DNA of 64,000 nucleotides from Alteromonas sp. KUL106 (GCF_009811415.1 NZ_BLIG01000001.1:310001-374000), one strand, 5' to 3'; shown: positions 31,801 to 39,485, counted from the first letter of the stretch. Made by a program: numbers and translations. The notes: generated by a model not told the origin, from the letters alone.

Positions 31801-32084
31801 ATATAGACATAGGCATCACCGAAAAATGAATATCCTCGCACCGTCTGTGCGCCAGGCACCGACATTAGCGCAGATGTGAGTGGAAACGTTACCTGATCCT
31901 CTACGACTTGCGGGGACTGACCGGGATAATTTACTTTAACAATGACTTGGACATCAGATAAATCAGGAATAGCATCGACCGGCGTGTTTTTCACCGCCCA
32001 AACGCCGGCAATACTGAGCATTATGGCGCTCAGCAATACCAGCACCCGATTGTTTACCGACCAGCGAATTACTGATTCAATCAT
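28881..32084 (-). CDS. cusA: CusA-like Cu(I)/Ag(I) efflux RND transporter
   Basis: A 1067-residue heavy-metal RND pump of the inner membrane that drives tripartite efflux with proton flow. It has the expected 12 membrane segments and two large periplasmic loops. The three methionines that bind and relay Cu(I)/Ag(I) in E. coli CusA (M573, M623, M672) are matched by DLMYMPTT, APLTMIETF and RIDMLATGIKTP, which points to monovalent metal rather than Zn/Co/Cd. The proton-relay aspartate is in GAMVDGAIVVVEN. The ATG at 32084 (MIESVIRWSV) is preferred; it overlaps the cusB stop by eight bases. Confidence 0.95.
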   Translation of the reverse strand: MIESVIRWSVNNRVLVLLSAIMLSIAGVWAVKNTPVDAIPDLSDVQVIVKVNYPGQSPQVVEDQVTFPLTSALMSVPGAQTVRGYSFFGDAYVYIIFDDDTDMYWARSRVLEYLSQASSQLPEGVTPQLGPDATGVGWVYIYALENDANQPNALDAGELRALQDWLLKFELQSVEGVSEVASVGGMVKQYQVIVDPEKLRAYNIQPSMIEIALKRGNRASGASVIEMAEAEYMVTAQSYIQGINDILALPTGVIKDGVSISINDVAQVVESPLMRRGIAELNGNGETVGGIIVMRYGENAKATIDAVKAKLDSLATSLPEGVKIVPVYDRSTLIDRSVDTLSNKLLEELLVVGLVCAIFLFHLRSSLVALISLPIGILTAFIVMKLQGLNANIMSLGGIAIAIGAMVDGAIVVVENLHKHIHQHSVAGSEGALTSTPTPARSPAQLSAAKRWELVIKSTTEVGPALFFALLIITVSFIPVFALEAQEGRLFAPLAFTKTYAMAAAAALAITLVPVLAGYFVRGRIRSEAENPVNRALEGVYRPLLARLLNFPVLTLVGALCLLVSMVWPLSHLGSEFMPELDEGDLMYMPTTYPSISVGKARELLQQTDKLIATLPEVETVFGKIGRADTATDPAPLTMIETFIQLKPKAQWRDGMTTEKLKDELNALVQFPGLTNAWVMPIKTRIDMLATGIKTPVGIKIAGPDLAGIEAIGRDIEELLPNVPNTASVYAERVVGGRYIYVDIDRQLAARYGMTIDDVHSVVGTAVGGKAVTQSVEGRERFPIAMRFLDDYRDTPESLASMPFVSPNGAHITLGDVATVRIDDGPAGIKSENARLNGWVYIDISSDSATGIDLGGYVDRAKGYLKEHLDLPTGYSITWAGQFAYLERAKAKLSVVIPLTLGIICLLLYLAFKRLRDVTLILATLPLALVGSVWLLYFLNFNLSVAVGVGFIALAGVAVEIGVIMLVYLNQFVSEALEKPIAEYDKTTKDEHVKKAIIHAASARLRPVMMTSLSIIVGLLPVVYATGTGSEVMQRIAAPMVGGMASALVLTLLVLPCAFYLIVSRKT

Positions 32085-33882
32085 GATGCATATGCTCCTG
32101 GTGATCCATCGACTCATGGTTCATCGATTCGTGGTTCATCGATTCGTGGTTCATTGACTCATGGTTCATCGACTCACGGTTCATTGACTCGTGATTCATT
32201 GACTCATGGTTCATTGACTCATGGTTCATTGACTCATGGTTCATTGATTCGTGGCTCATTGACTGATTGGTATGGCTTTTATGTTCATGGCTATTGCGTT
32301 CGTGGGCACTGTGATCTGAGTCTCGCATCGTATCCCCGACCTTTGCGTGTTCCATATGTTTGTGCATATCGATAACAGTAAATTCTTCGCCCGTTACAAA
32401 GGTAAACATAACTTCGTCGCCCTCTTTAAACGTCGACAAATCAATATGCTTTGAAACCGCAAAAGACATGGTGGCAGGCCCTCGTCCCCATTTTTCTATT
32501 GGACCGCGAGCAATCACGACTTTTGCATCGCCTGCTGACTCGTTTGCAGCCGGTAATGTGAGTGCCTCAATGGTTCCTGATGTTGTGGCCTGATTGTCGG
32601 GCGCTTCCATCCGCTCAAAGTCACTGCTCTTTGACGACTCCGAGTCAATCAAGAATTGTGCTGACACCACAACTTCATCGCCTGGCAATAATCCATCTAA
32701 GACCTCGAAATGCGCACTATCACTTTGACCGAGTTTTACGCGAACCGACTTAAAGTTGCCGTTGCCGTCACTTAGTACCACTTTCGTGCCCTCAGCCGTG
32801 CGTATCACTGCACTGCGAGGTACAAGTAGAGCGGCTTTTCGTTGAACAGGCTCAAGTAGAACACGTGCAAACATGTTGGGCTTTAACGTATGGCGTTTGT
32901 TATTAAGCGGAATACGAACTTTTAAGGTTCGGGTTACTTCTGACAAGGACGGGTAAATATACTCAACATGACTCTCCCACGTGGCATCTGAGGTATGGGA
33001 CATCTCATCAAGGGTAACAACAGCACTGTTGTGAAGGGATATAGTTTGCGCATGTTTTTCAGGCACTTCAGCAATCACCCACACGGTATCTAGCTGCGCG
33101 ATACTCATCAACGTCGTTCCGGGCTGAACATAAAACCCTTCACGAATATTTAGCGCTTCTACTACCCCGCCTTGCGGCGCGTTAAAGGTTACCGTTTGAG
33201 AAATCCGTCTGCTTTTTTGCAAGTCGTCGACAGTGGATTTTGATAGCCCCAAGGTTTTTAAGCGCTCAGCGGCGCCTTCTATTAAACGTGAATCTCCTCG
33301 CTTAAGGGCTAAGATGAATTCTTCTTGCGCGCTAACCAATTCTGGCGAATACAAGGTATAAAGTGCCTGTCCTTGTTCAACCTGCTCACCCTGTGATTTG
33401 ATAAAAAGCGTGTCGACCCAACCAGATACCCGAGGGTGAATATGAACAATGCTATCTTCATCGTAGGCCACGTTGCCTAGCGCTGAAATACTCTGTTTAA
33501 GCGAATCAACGGTAACGGGGGCGACTTTGACCCCCATATTGTGCTGCACATTAGGGGGGATCATCACAGTGCCTTGTGCACGCTCACTGTCTGATGTGGA
33601 CATTGCATTATCAGAGGCATACACCGGCACCAATTCCATTCCCATCGGGGATTTTCCCGGTTTATCCCTGCGATAGCTATCATCCATAGGCGCCACCCAA
33701 TATAACGGTTTTTTCTCTTCGAGCTGAGCGGGTTCATCGTTTTCATGGTCAGATTGACCCGATAAAAGCAGTGTGGCCAAGCCAAACGCGAACAGGCCAC
33801 CGACGAGCACGCCAATGAGTAAACCTTTGGTAAGCGGACTGTTTTTAAGATGGCCAGGAATTCTTGAAGATGTCATGTTCAT
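32077..33882 (-). CDS. cusB: CusB-like efflux adaptor with CusF-like domain and Met/His repeat tail
   Basis: A 601-residue periplasmic adaptor. In order: a membrane anchor (about 19-41); a heavy-metal binding domain (61-88, YWVAPMDDSYRRDKPGKSPMGMELVPVY pattern); the barrel-sandwich, hairpin and beta-barrel adaptor domains (about 120-420); a CusF-like domain (about 430-520, GTIEAL ... ARGPIEKWGRGPATMSFAVS); and a His/Met tail. In the CusF-like part the usual His and Trp ligands and one Met look substituted, so its metal binding may be weak. The tail holds 11 copies of a SMNHE-type pentapeptide (541-595) and ends EHMHHD. It shares one base with cusC (TAATG) and overlaps cusA. Confidence 0.93.
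   Translation of the reverse strand: MNMTSSRIPGHLKNSPLTKGLLIGVLVGGLFAFGLATLLLSGQSDHENDEPAQLEEKKPLYWVAPMDDSYRRDKPGKSPMGMELVPVYASDNAMSTSDSERAQGTVMIPPNVQHNMGVKVAPVTVDSLKQSISALGNVAYDEDSIVHIHPRVSGWVDTLFIKSQGEQVEQGQALYTLYSPELVSAQEEFILALKRGDSRLIEGAAERLKTLGLSKSTVDDLQKSRRISQTVTFNAPQGGVVEALNIREGFYVQPGTTLMSIAQLDTVWVIAEVPEKHAQTISLHNSAVVTLDEMSHTSDATWESHVEYIYPSLSEVTRTLKVRIPLNNKRHTLKPNMFARVLLEPVQRKAALLVPRSAVIRTAEGTKVVLSDGNGNFKSVRVKLGQSDSAHFEVLDGLLPGDEVVVSAQFLIDSESSKSSDFERMEAPDNQATTSGTIEALTLPAANESAGDAKVVIARGPIEKWGRGPATMSFAVSKHIDLSTFKEGDEVMFTFVTGEEFTVIDMHKHMEHAKVGDTMRDSDHSAHERNSHEHKSHTNQSMSHESMNHESMNHESMNHESMNHESMNRESMNHESMNHESMNHESMNHESMDHQEHMHHD
32098..32262. repeat. 15-bp tandem repeat encoding 11 Met/His pentapeptides in cusB
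   Basis: Eleven consecutive 15-base units with small differences between copies, encoding SMSHE, four SMNHE, SMNRE, four SMNHE and SMDHQ. All units keep the reading frame. Each carries one methionine and ten carry one histidine, which suits soft-metal capture. Confidence 0.97.
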
Positions 33883-35297
33883 TACTCTTTATTCGAAAAG
33901 TTGGCGTGGGATGGCAGATATAAATAGGCAAGCGCTGCAAGTGTCTTAGCTCGCTCAACGTCGATGTTAAGTAAATTGTCCTGTATTTGTATTTGCTGTA
34001 GGTTGGCATTGACCACATCACGGATATCGCCGGTGTCTGAGGTATACGCCGTAAGTTCGGCCTCAGAAAATTGCTGCGTCTCGTCAACTAACCCTGTTTC
34101 GTAAAGCGCTTTTCGCTCACTTAAGCCTGATAAGCGTGATTTAAGCACCTCTGCATTTGCAGCAAGCTCGTTCACTTTCAAACGAAAGTCTGTTTCAGAC
34201 GCGCTCATTTTAGACGCGGCCGCTGCAATTGAGGCGTCTTGACGGGATTGATTGAAAAAAGGAAGGTCTACTTGAACACCGACTGATACAAAATCTGCCC
34301 GGCTTGACCCATTTTGCGCATCTTGTCGATAACCGTAACTTGCTTCGAATGCCCACTGAGGCTTGGTTTGCTCTCTTGCTATATTGAGATTTTGCGCCTC
34401 TATTTGAGTTTGAAACTGAAGCAACTTAGCCTCTGGATGATGTTGAAGTATCGAAAAAGGCTCAGTACTGTCAATAAACGCTAAGAGTGAGCTTAGACTG
34501 AGGTTACTGCTGCTTAAAATAGCATCGATATCAATGCGAGACAGTTCTGAATGTTTTAATGGGTGAGGCATACCAAAAGATGCATCTAAAGGTGCACCGA
34601 ACCATTTCGACAGCGCTGCTCTTGCCTCGTTTTTGCGCTGATAAGCCTGGACATATTTATCCTCTAACGACAACAGCGCCAAGCGCACCTGCAGTATATC
34701 CTGCTGAGCTGCTGCACCAACGCCTTGACTGTATCGGGCGTCTGTAAAATCAAGCAATTGCGTAAGCAAGGACTTTTCTTTATCCAACAATACAATGCGA
34801 TGCATTGCATAAACCCAGTCTAACCAGGTATAGGTAACCTCGCGCTTAAGCCAAGCCCTTCTTGCTTGACTTTCGACCGACATGCGGTCTGCCATAACCC
34901 TGAACTTTTGCTGGTTGAAATAGTTTTCATCACCTCTGGGCAATTGCTGTTTCAAGCCCACTTTAAACTGCGTCATAGGCTCTTGGTCAAGTGCAAATCC
35001 ATCAGTAGGTAAATTTTGTACTGACGCCGACATTTGCGGGTTAGCCCAGTAGGAGGATGCCTCAGCCTCTGCATTAAAACCTTGCTTGCGATGACTATTT
35101 CCTTTCAATAGAGGATCATGTTGAATGGCTAATTGAAGCGCTTGTTCAAGACTTAAAGATTCCCCGTTAGCTAGCGAAGGAAACAACAGAAAAGAATTAA
35201 GCAGGAAAATTAGCGCAAACTTAATGCTCGCTCTGCTGCATGTTCCAACGTACTTTCCCGCGTTGTCAGGTACCAAATAATTGCTCATGTATAACAT
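33882..35297 (-). CDS. cusC: CusC/TolC-like outer-membrane efflux protein
   Basis: An outer-membrane channel of the OEP family, about 471 residues, forming the exit of the CusCBA complex. A signal peptide (KFALIFLLNSFLLFPSLANG) precedes SLSLEQALQLAIQHDPLLKG, the standard OEP first repeat; the second repeat begins near LLQFQTQIEAQNLNIAREQTKPQW. Starts are ambiguous: GTG 35300, ATG 35297 or ATG 35288, all without a strong ribosome binding site. It is the first gene of the cusCBA unit; an 11-bp inverted pair lies in its leader. Confidence 0.9.
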   Translation of the reverse strand: MLYMSNYLVPDNAGKYVGTCSRASIKFALIFLLNSFLLFPSLANGESLSLEQALQLAIQHDPLLKGNSHRKQGFNAEAEASSYWANPQMSASVQNLPTDGFALDQEPMTQFKVGLKQQLPRGDENYFNQQKFRVMADRMSVESQARRAWLKREVTYTWLDWVYAMHRIVLLDKEKSLLTQLLDFTDARYSQGVGAAAQQDILQVRLALLSLEDKYVQAYQRKNEARAALSKWFGAPLDASFGMPHPLKHSELSRIDIDAILSSSNLSLSSLLAFIDSTEPFSILQHHPEAKLLQFQTQIEAQNLNIAREQTKPQWAFEASYGYRQDAQNGSSRADFVSVGVQVDLPFFNQSRQDASIAAAASKMSASETDFRLKVNELAANAEVLKSRLSGLSERKALYETGLVDETQQFSEAELTAYTSDTGDIRDVVNANLQQIQIQDNLLNIDVERAKTLAALAYLYLPSHANFSNKE

Positions 35298-35308
35298 CAC
35301 TTTTCAGG

Positions 35309-35403
35309 TGTAACACGTGTTGAAATTGCCCGAGCTTTGGTTTTTTGACATTTGAGTGAGTTGATCTCCGCAAGCGCAAAAAATAAGGCTGCCACGTGTT
35401 ACA
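35309..35403. promoter_or_regulatory. 11-bp inverted repeat pair upstream of cusC
   Basis: TGTAACACGTG (35309-35319) and its exact reverse complement CACGTGTTACA (35393-35403) face each other across 73 bases. The cusC-proximal site also sits inside the 10-base palindrome AACACGTGTT (35313-35322), only 12 bases before the cusC start. Candidate regulator sites, or arms of a long leader stem. The regulator is unknown. Confidence 0.5.
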
Positions 35404-35407
35404 TAGA

Positions 35408-35438
35408 TAAAAAAGTTAGAGGCGCTTTATACGTCTCT
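35408..35438 (-). terminator. Weak terminator candidate between the Cys/His-rich gene and cusC
   Basis: AGAGGCG (35418-35424) pairs with CGTCTCT (35432-35438) with one mismatch; on the minus strand it is followed by AACTTTTTT. It would limit read-through into cusC. Confidence 0.45.
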
Positions 35439-35465
35439 TCGGCGAAATGAATTCGCTAGATAGAT

Positions 35466-36041
35466 CTATGCTGTGAGAAGTGATTTAGGCGGGCGAAACT
35501 GCCCAAAGTGAAGGGTTATGCACTGCCCCAGAATAGGTGCAGGTGCCGCCATTCTCGCGACCGAAACTTCAGTTTCGGCTGATGGCTGTAAAAGCGCACT
35601 AGCGCTAAGGTTAAAACAGTGATCCGCGGGGCAATTGCATTCATCCTCACAGCAAGGCATGTCAGCCATTTGGGCTTTACTTGCACTGTGAGCGTTCGCA
35701 TCGCTGATCTGAGTCATTTCCATTGTATTACTATCAGCACTTAAATTAGCGCTAATCTCAGCGTGCTGCATTGACATCTCTTGATGCTGGCAATGGGGTT
35801 GGGTGAACTCAGGTGACGCAGAAGTTTTCATTACGACTGGCGTTTTGGAAACAGCGTTACTTGTGTTGGTATTACCCTCTACATTAGATTCTTCTACCGC
35901 ATGGAAAGCATGAAACGAAGCAGGTTGTGCTGTTGTCACCCGCTGTGAATGGCCGTGTTCGTAAGGATGAGTAATAGATACAGCACTGCCTGACGACACA
36001 AGAGCCATCATTAAAAATAGTGTGAGTGCTAACGAACTCAT
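35466..36041 (-). CDS. Secreted Cys/His/Met-rich protein beside the cus genes (unknown)
   Basis: A protein of about 191 residues that I do not recognise as a named family. It starts with a signal-like segment (MSSLALTLFLMMALVSSGSAV), then a polar region with many His and Met (HCQHQEMSMQH), a Cys cluster MPCCEDECNCPADHCF and a basic end. These soft-metal ligands and the position ahead of cusCBA suggest a periplasmic copper or silver binding role; this is inference. The frame is open to 36191; ATG 36041 is chosen because it exposes the signal peptide, but neither start has a good ribosome binding site. Confidence 0.6.
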   Translation of the reverse strand: MSSLALTLFLMMALVSSGSAVSITHPYEHGHSQRVTTAQPASFHAFHAVEESNVEGNTNTSNAVSKTPVVMKTSASPEFTQPHCQHQEMSMQHAEISANLSADSNTMEMTQISDANAHSASKAQMADMPCCEDECNCPADHCFNLSASALLQPSAETEVSVARMAAPAPILGQCITLHFGQFRPPKSLLTA

Positions 36042-36195
36042 GTTGGACGTTTTGCACCATTTAAGCGGCAAACAAAGCTGAAAATTGCTCACGTTTTTTA
36101 CCCAGCAAATGCGGTATCTAGAAATAACGTTCAAATAATAGCGTGATGTGACTGCGCAGTAAAGCCAACGGCGCATGTCACTTACGCTCATCTGT

Positions 36196-37251
36196 TTATT
36201 TAAACTGCGACAAGTAATCCTGGAGCATCAAGCGCATGGTCGAGAACAGCGGGTTTGCTTTGGGCACTGCACAATCTTCTTGCTGATTGACCATATTGGC
36301 GTTGAAATTCATTTTGTTGAGCAGGCTTGTATTTACGACCAAGTCAGCGTGACATAACCCGTAAGATTCATCGATAACAAAAAAGGTATTAGGGCCCTTG
36401 CTTGCTTCCATCAGCTGCTCTATTCCAGAGATAGGCGTTGTCACATCGGCTTGAGAATGAGCGGCAAATAACGGCACTTCTACTTGCTGTCCTTCCTCAA
36501 TTTTTTCGCGAATGGTGTTAATGAGATCCATCAACTCCAATCCAGCTAAACCCGCTACGTTTGGGTATTTATAAGGGTTTGGACCATGGGTTTGATAACT
36601 TCCATCAATAATTCTGGCTAAGAGCTTAATGCCCCAAATTCGGGACATTCCTTCAGCGTTGTCAGATAGCGCTAGCGCGCCAGAAAATAACATAAGGCCG
36701 TCAATCTCTCCTTCACTGCCATCAGCACTATCCAAGTAGTGCTCAACTGCCAGCGCCCCCCCTGTCGAAAAACCGCCCACAAGTACAGTGTCACCCATAC
36801 TGTCAGCCAAATTTATGACTTCATCGACATGTGCCTGCCAGCGCTCTGCTAAATCCCAGTCTGACATATCATCGTCAGCTTCGCGCTTACCATGACCAGG
36901 CAGAAGAGGCACAACAACTGTGAACCCCTCCTCAAATAAGATATTGGCAATTTCTCGCATGAAAAACGGTGAATCGCTTAAGCCGTGAATTAAAACAGCG
37001 ACCTTATCGCTTGTATTGTTTGTCAGTATAAAAGGCGCGTTGCCCTCATTACGCAGCACGTTGCTACACACAGTAAATCGGTTAAGCGCGGTTTCCCTGC
37101 AAGGCTGAGTTTGTTCCCATTCTTTCTCGTAAAATCCTTTAAACTGCGCGTTGTGCTCTTTTATTGCATTGCTTTCAGCAACCGCATTACTCGCACCCAT
37201 TAACGCACCAACACACACAAGCGTTTTTATAAAAGACTTCAACGACACCAT
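36196..37251 (-). CDS. Exported alpha/beta hydrolase (esterase/lipase-like)
   Basis: A 351-residue serine hydrolase with a signal peptide (about 1-25, cleavage after AVA). The alpha/beta fold shows the oxyanion region VLIHGLSDSPFFMREIA, nucleophile elbow GGFSTGGALA, an aspartate in HSQADVTTP and a histidine in GLCHADLV, so the triad looks complete. It resembles carboxylesterase and monoacylglycerol lipase-like enzymes; the substrate cannot be told. GGAG lies four bases before the ATG. No operon partner. Confidence 0.85.
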   Translation of the reverse strand: MVSLKSFIKTLVCVGALMGASNAVAESNAIKEHNAQFKGFYEKEWEQTQPCRETALNRFTVCSNVLRNEGNAPFILTNNTSDKVAVLIHGLSDSPFFMREIANILFEEGFTVVVPLLPGHGKREADDDMSDWDLAERWQAHVDEVINLADSMGDTVLVGGFSTGGALAVEHYLDSADGSEGEIDGLMLFSGALALSDNAEGMSRIWGIKLLARIIDGSYQTHGPNPYKYPNVAGLAGLELMDLINTIREKIEEGQQVEVPLFAAHSQADVTTPISGIEQLMEASKGPNTFFVIDESYGLCHADLVVNTSLLNKMNFNANMVNQQEDCAVPKANPLFSTMRLMLQDYLSQFK

Positions 37252-37276
37252 TTTTCTCCGCTATGGATAATTAACA

Positions 37277-37310
37277 AAAAGCGGGCGCATAGTAACATGC
37301 CCCCGCTTTT
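37277..37310 (-). terminator. Intrinsic terminator after the peroxiredoxin-glutaredoxin gene
   Basis: AAAAGCGGG (37277-37285) pairs with CCCGCTTTT (37302-37310); an inner GCAT/ATGC pair extends the stem. It follows the stop codon by 25 bases and ends in a T-run on the minus strand. Confidence 0.88.
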
Positions 37311-37334
37311 ATGACGATTCAAACAAAAATAGGT

Positions 37335-38075
37335 TTAACTAAAATGCGCTTCCAAGTCGTCTGAACCGCCAATGTGCTTACCGCCGATGAAGACCTGCGG
37401 AACGGTTTCGCGGCCACTGATAGCTGTTAAGCTGGTTAGCGACGCATCTTTACCTAGCACAATTTCTTCGTACTCGTAGCCTTTATCGTCTAACAGCTTT
37501 TTAGCTTTCGCACAGAAAGGACAACCTGGTTTGGTAATAATAGAAACCGGCGCATTAGGCTGCTCTTCCGGCGCGATGTAGGCCAGCATCGTATCGGCAT
37601 CTGATACTTCAAACGGATCGCCAGGAACGTCAGGCTCGATAAACATTTTGTCGACAACACCATCTTTCACAAGCATCGAGTAACGCCAACTTCTTTTGCC
37701 AAACCCCAAGTCTGCTTTATCTACAAGCATGCCCATGCCATCAGTAAATTCACCGTTACCATCCGGGATCACTGTGATGTTGGCGGCTTCTTGATCCGCT
37801 GCCCATGCGTTCATTACAAAGGTGTCGTTGACTGATATACATACAATGTCATCAATGCCGTGCTTGGCGAATTTTTTCGCCAGCGCGTTGTAACGAGGTA
37901 AGTGAGTGGAAGAACAAGTCGGTGTAAATGCGCCTGGCAGCGAGAACACCACAACGTTTTTGCCCGAAAATAGCGCTTCTGTGGTCTTGGTTACCCAAGC
38001 GTCACCTTCTCGGCATTGAAATGAAACACTAGGGACCTTTTGACCTTCTTTGGACGTAAAGCGACTTTCTGACAT
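37335..38075 (-). CDS. Peroxiredoxin-glutaredoxin fusion (hybrid Prx5)
   Basis: A 246-residue fusion: an N-terminal Prx5 domain (about 1-165) and a C-terminal glutaredoxin (about 172-246). The peroxidatic cysteine is C54 in PGAFTPTCSSTHLP; the glutaredoxin site is C185-P-F-C188, with the TVPQVFI cis-proline and GG glutathione motifs. Such proteins, first characterised in Haemophilus influenzae, reduce hydroperoxides with glutathione as electron donor. The start ATG has GAGG five bases ahead. No OxyR site was identified in the upstream 230 bases. Confidence 0.95.
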   Translation of the reverse strand: MSESRFTSKEGQKVPSVSFQCREGDAWVTKTTEALFSGKNVVVFSLPGAFTPTCSSTHLPRYNALAKKFAKHGIDDIVCISVNDTFVMNAWAADQEAANITVIPDGNGEFTDGMGMLVDKADLGFGKRSWRYSMLVKDGVVDKMFIEPDVPGDPFEVSDADTMLAYIAPEEQPNAPVSIITKPGCPFCAKAKKLLDDKGYEYEEIVLGKDASLTSLTAISGRETVPQVFIGGKHIGGSDDLEAHFS

Positions 38076-38234
38076 AACAACCTCGTATCGGTAATTTTAA
38101 TAATAAGTACATCACGCAATGTAGAAGCCTAGATTGAGTTAACACACAAATCAATAGGTATTGCCTTGCATTCGTTAATATCGATTTTGATGCTGAATTT
38201 AGCGCCTGCACTGCCTATCCTTCTAACTGACGAT

Positions 38235-38254
38235 AAGTACGACCGAAGTGCGAC
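38235..38254. promoter_or_regulatory. 11-bp-period direct repeat upstream of parA
   Basis: AAGTACGAC (38235-38243) and AAGTGCGAC (38246-38254) match at 8 of 9 positions with an 11-base period. Ribbon-helix-helix proteins often bind such short tandem repeats, so this could be the operator for the downstream pair. Low confidence. Confidence 0.35.
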
Positions 38255-38311
38255 TAACGGTTTTCCTTACTCACAAATTTTAATGTACAGCGACATTCGA
38301 GGGTTAACACC

Positions 38312-39007
38312 ATGATTATTTTAGTTGGTGGAGAAAAAGGCGGTAGCGGAAAAAGCTGCCTAGCACAAAACATTGCCGTGTATCTTCGCACCGAAAAAGG
38401 TGCAAAGGTTTTAATGGTTGACTGCGACCCGCAACGAACGACCTCTGACTGGATCCAAGAGCGCAAAGCTAATCCTCGCCTCGCTGAAATTAATTGTGTT
38501 CAGTTATACGGTAAAATACGTAACGAATTGTTGAGCCTACGTCAGTATTACGACTACGTTGTTATCGACTGTGGTGGACAGGACAACCTGGCCCTTCGCT
38601 CGTCAATGGCAGTCGCCGACCACATACTCATTCCGTTGCGTCCAAAAAGACGGGACCTAAAAACCGTTCCGCACATGGAAGATATTTTGTCTACCTGCAA
38701 AATGGTAAACCCCAAAATGAACGCCGCGTTTGTCATCACGCAGTGTCCTTCTTTGCCTAGTCTTGCCAGCCGAATTTTAGAGGCGAAAGAGGTGTGTCGC
38801 TCTTTTGGTATTCCTGTTCTCAACTCTGTAACGTTTAGCCGCAATATGTATGATGATTCAGAGGAATCAGGTCAATCTGTTATTGAAAGCGAACCAGAAG
38901 GCAAAGCTGCTACCGAAATAAGAACATTATTTGAAGAGCTACTAGCTGGCAAGATGGAGGATGCTTATGAGTTTGCTCAACCTCAAAAAGTCGAAGCCTT
39001 TAGCTAA
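38312..39007 (+). CDS. ParA/MinD-family ATPase
   Basis: A 231-residue P-loop ATPase with a deviant Walker A, KGGSGKS at 9-15 (signature lysine K9), Walker A' VDCDPQRTTSDW and Walker B VVIDCGG. Size and the absence of an N-terminal DNA-binding domain match small ParA (type Ib, ParF-like) proteins. It overlaps by 41 bases with a small gene whose product has a ribbon-helix-helix pattern, the arrangement of ParF-ParG partition cassettes. Cargo could be a replicon, a protein cluster, or nothing now; no replication gene is nearby. Confidence 0.88.
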   Translation: MIILVGGEKGGSGKSCLAQNIAVYLRTEKGAKVLMVDCDPQRTTSDWIQERKANPRLAEINCVQLYGKIRNELLSLRQYYDYVVIDCGGQDNLALRSSMAVADHILIPLRPKRRDLKTVPHMEDILSTCKMVNPKMNAAFVITQCPSLPSLASRILEAKEVCRSFGIPVLNSVTFSRNMYDDSEESGQSVIESEPEGKAATEIRTLFEELLAGKMEDAYEFAQPQKVEAFS

Positions 39008-39320
39008 ACCTAATCTTCGGTCTGTTGAAGACTTTATTGAAGATGCACTGCATTATGCTCAGGGTAAAGTCTATGCGCGAGGAAATACCAATAACGTAGA
39101 CCAGCCGTTAGTTAACGAACAGGGTATCAATTCGTGCCGAGAGCACACGCACAGTGTTGTATCGATTACCGATGCGATAAAAAAACCGCTCAAGGAAGGT
39201 ATGCGCCATGCTACGTTCACGCTTACTCCGCAATGTATAGATAAGCTGGCGGACATTTCCGAAAAAACAGGTAAAGCTAAATCTGCGTTGATCCGGGAAT
39301 GGATAAACGAGCACAGTTAA
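38967..39320 (+). CDS. Small ribbon-helix-helix-like partner of ParA
   Basis: A 117-residue protein. The N-terminal 80 residues are basic and then poorly ordered; the end, RHATFTLTPQCIDKLADISEKTGKAKSALIREWINEH (about 80-116), fits a ribbon-helix-helix: one beta strand, two helices and a conserved helix-2 start at GKAKSALI. The ATG at 38967 has GGAGG six bases ahead; an ATG at 38961 directly abuts it and is less likely. Coupled to parA by overlap. Probable DNA-binding adaptor and autoregulator, by analogy with ParG; not proven. Confidence 0.7.
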   Translation: MSLLNLKKSKPLAKPNLRSVEDFIEDALHYAQGKVYARGNTNNVDQPLVNEQGINSCREHTHSVVSITDAIKKPLKEGMRHATFTLTPQCIDKLADISEKTGKAKSALIREWINEHS

Positions 39321-39439
39321 AAATAGACAAAAGTATAAACCTAAATACAGACTTTATTCGTTTAATCCTTCACAATAGAGAAGCGTGAGGCGTCTTTATT
39401 GGAAATATAGGGAACGGCTGCCTACGCAGCCTAACTTTA

Positions 39440-39454
39440 CGTTTTGTCAAAACG
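39440..39454. promoter_or_regulatory. Inverted repeat upstream of the diguanylate cyclase gene
   Basis: CGTTTTG-T-CAAAACG is a perfect 7-1-7 palindrome, 31 bases before the start codon at 39486. Candidate operator, regulator unknown. Confidence 0.4.
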
Positions 39455-39485
39455 AATACCGTACGTATATAGGAGATAAGAGCGA

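Noticed and set aside
32098-32262. CRISPR-like array
   Set aside because: Units abut with no spacers and encode an in-frame protein tail.
32154-32375. Repetitive plus-strand frame (SSTHGSLTH...) opposite the cusB repeat
   Set aside because: A trivial mirror of the 15-bp repeat, which stays open in several frames.
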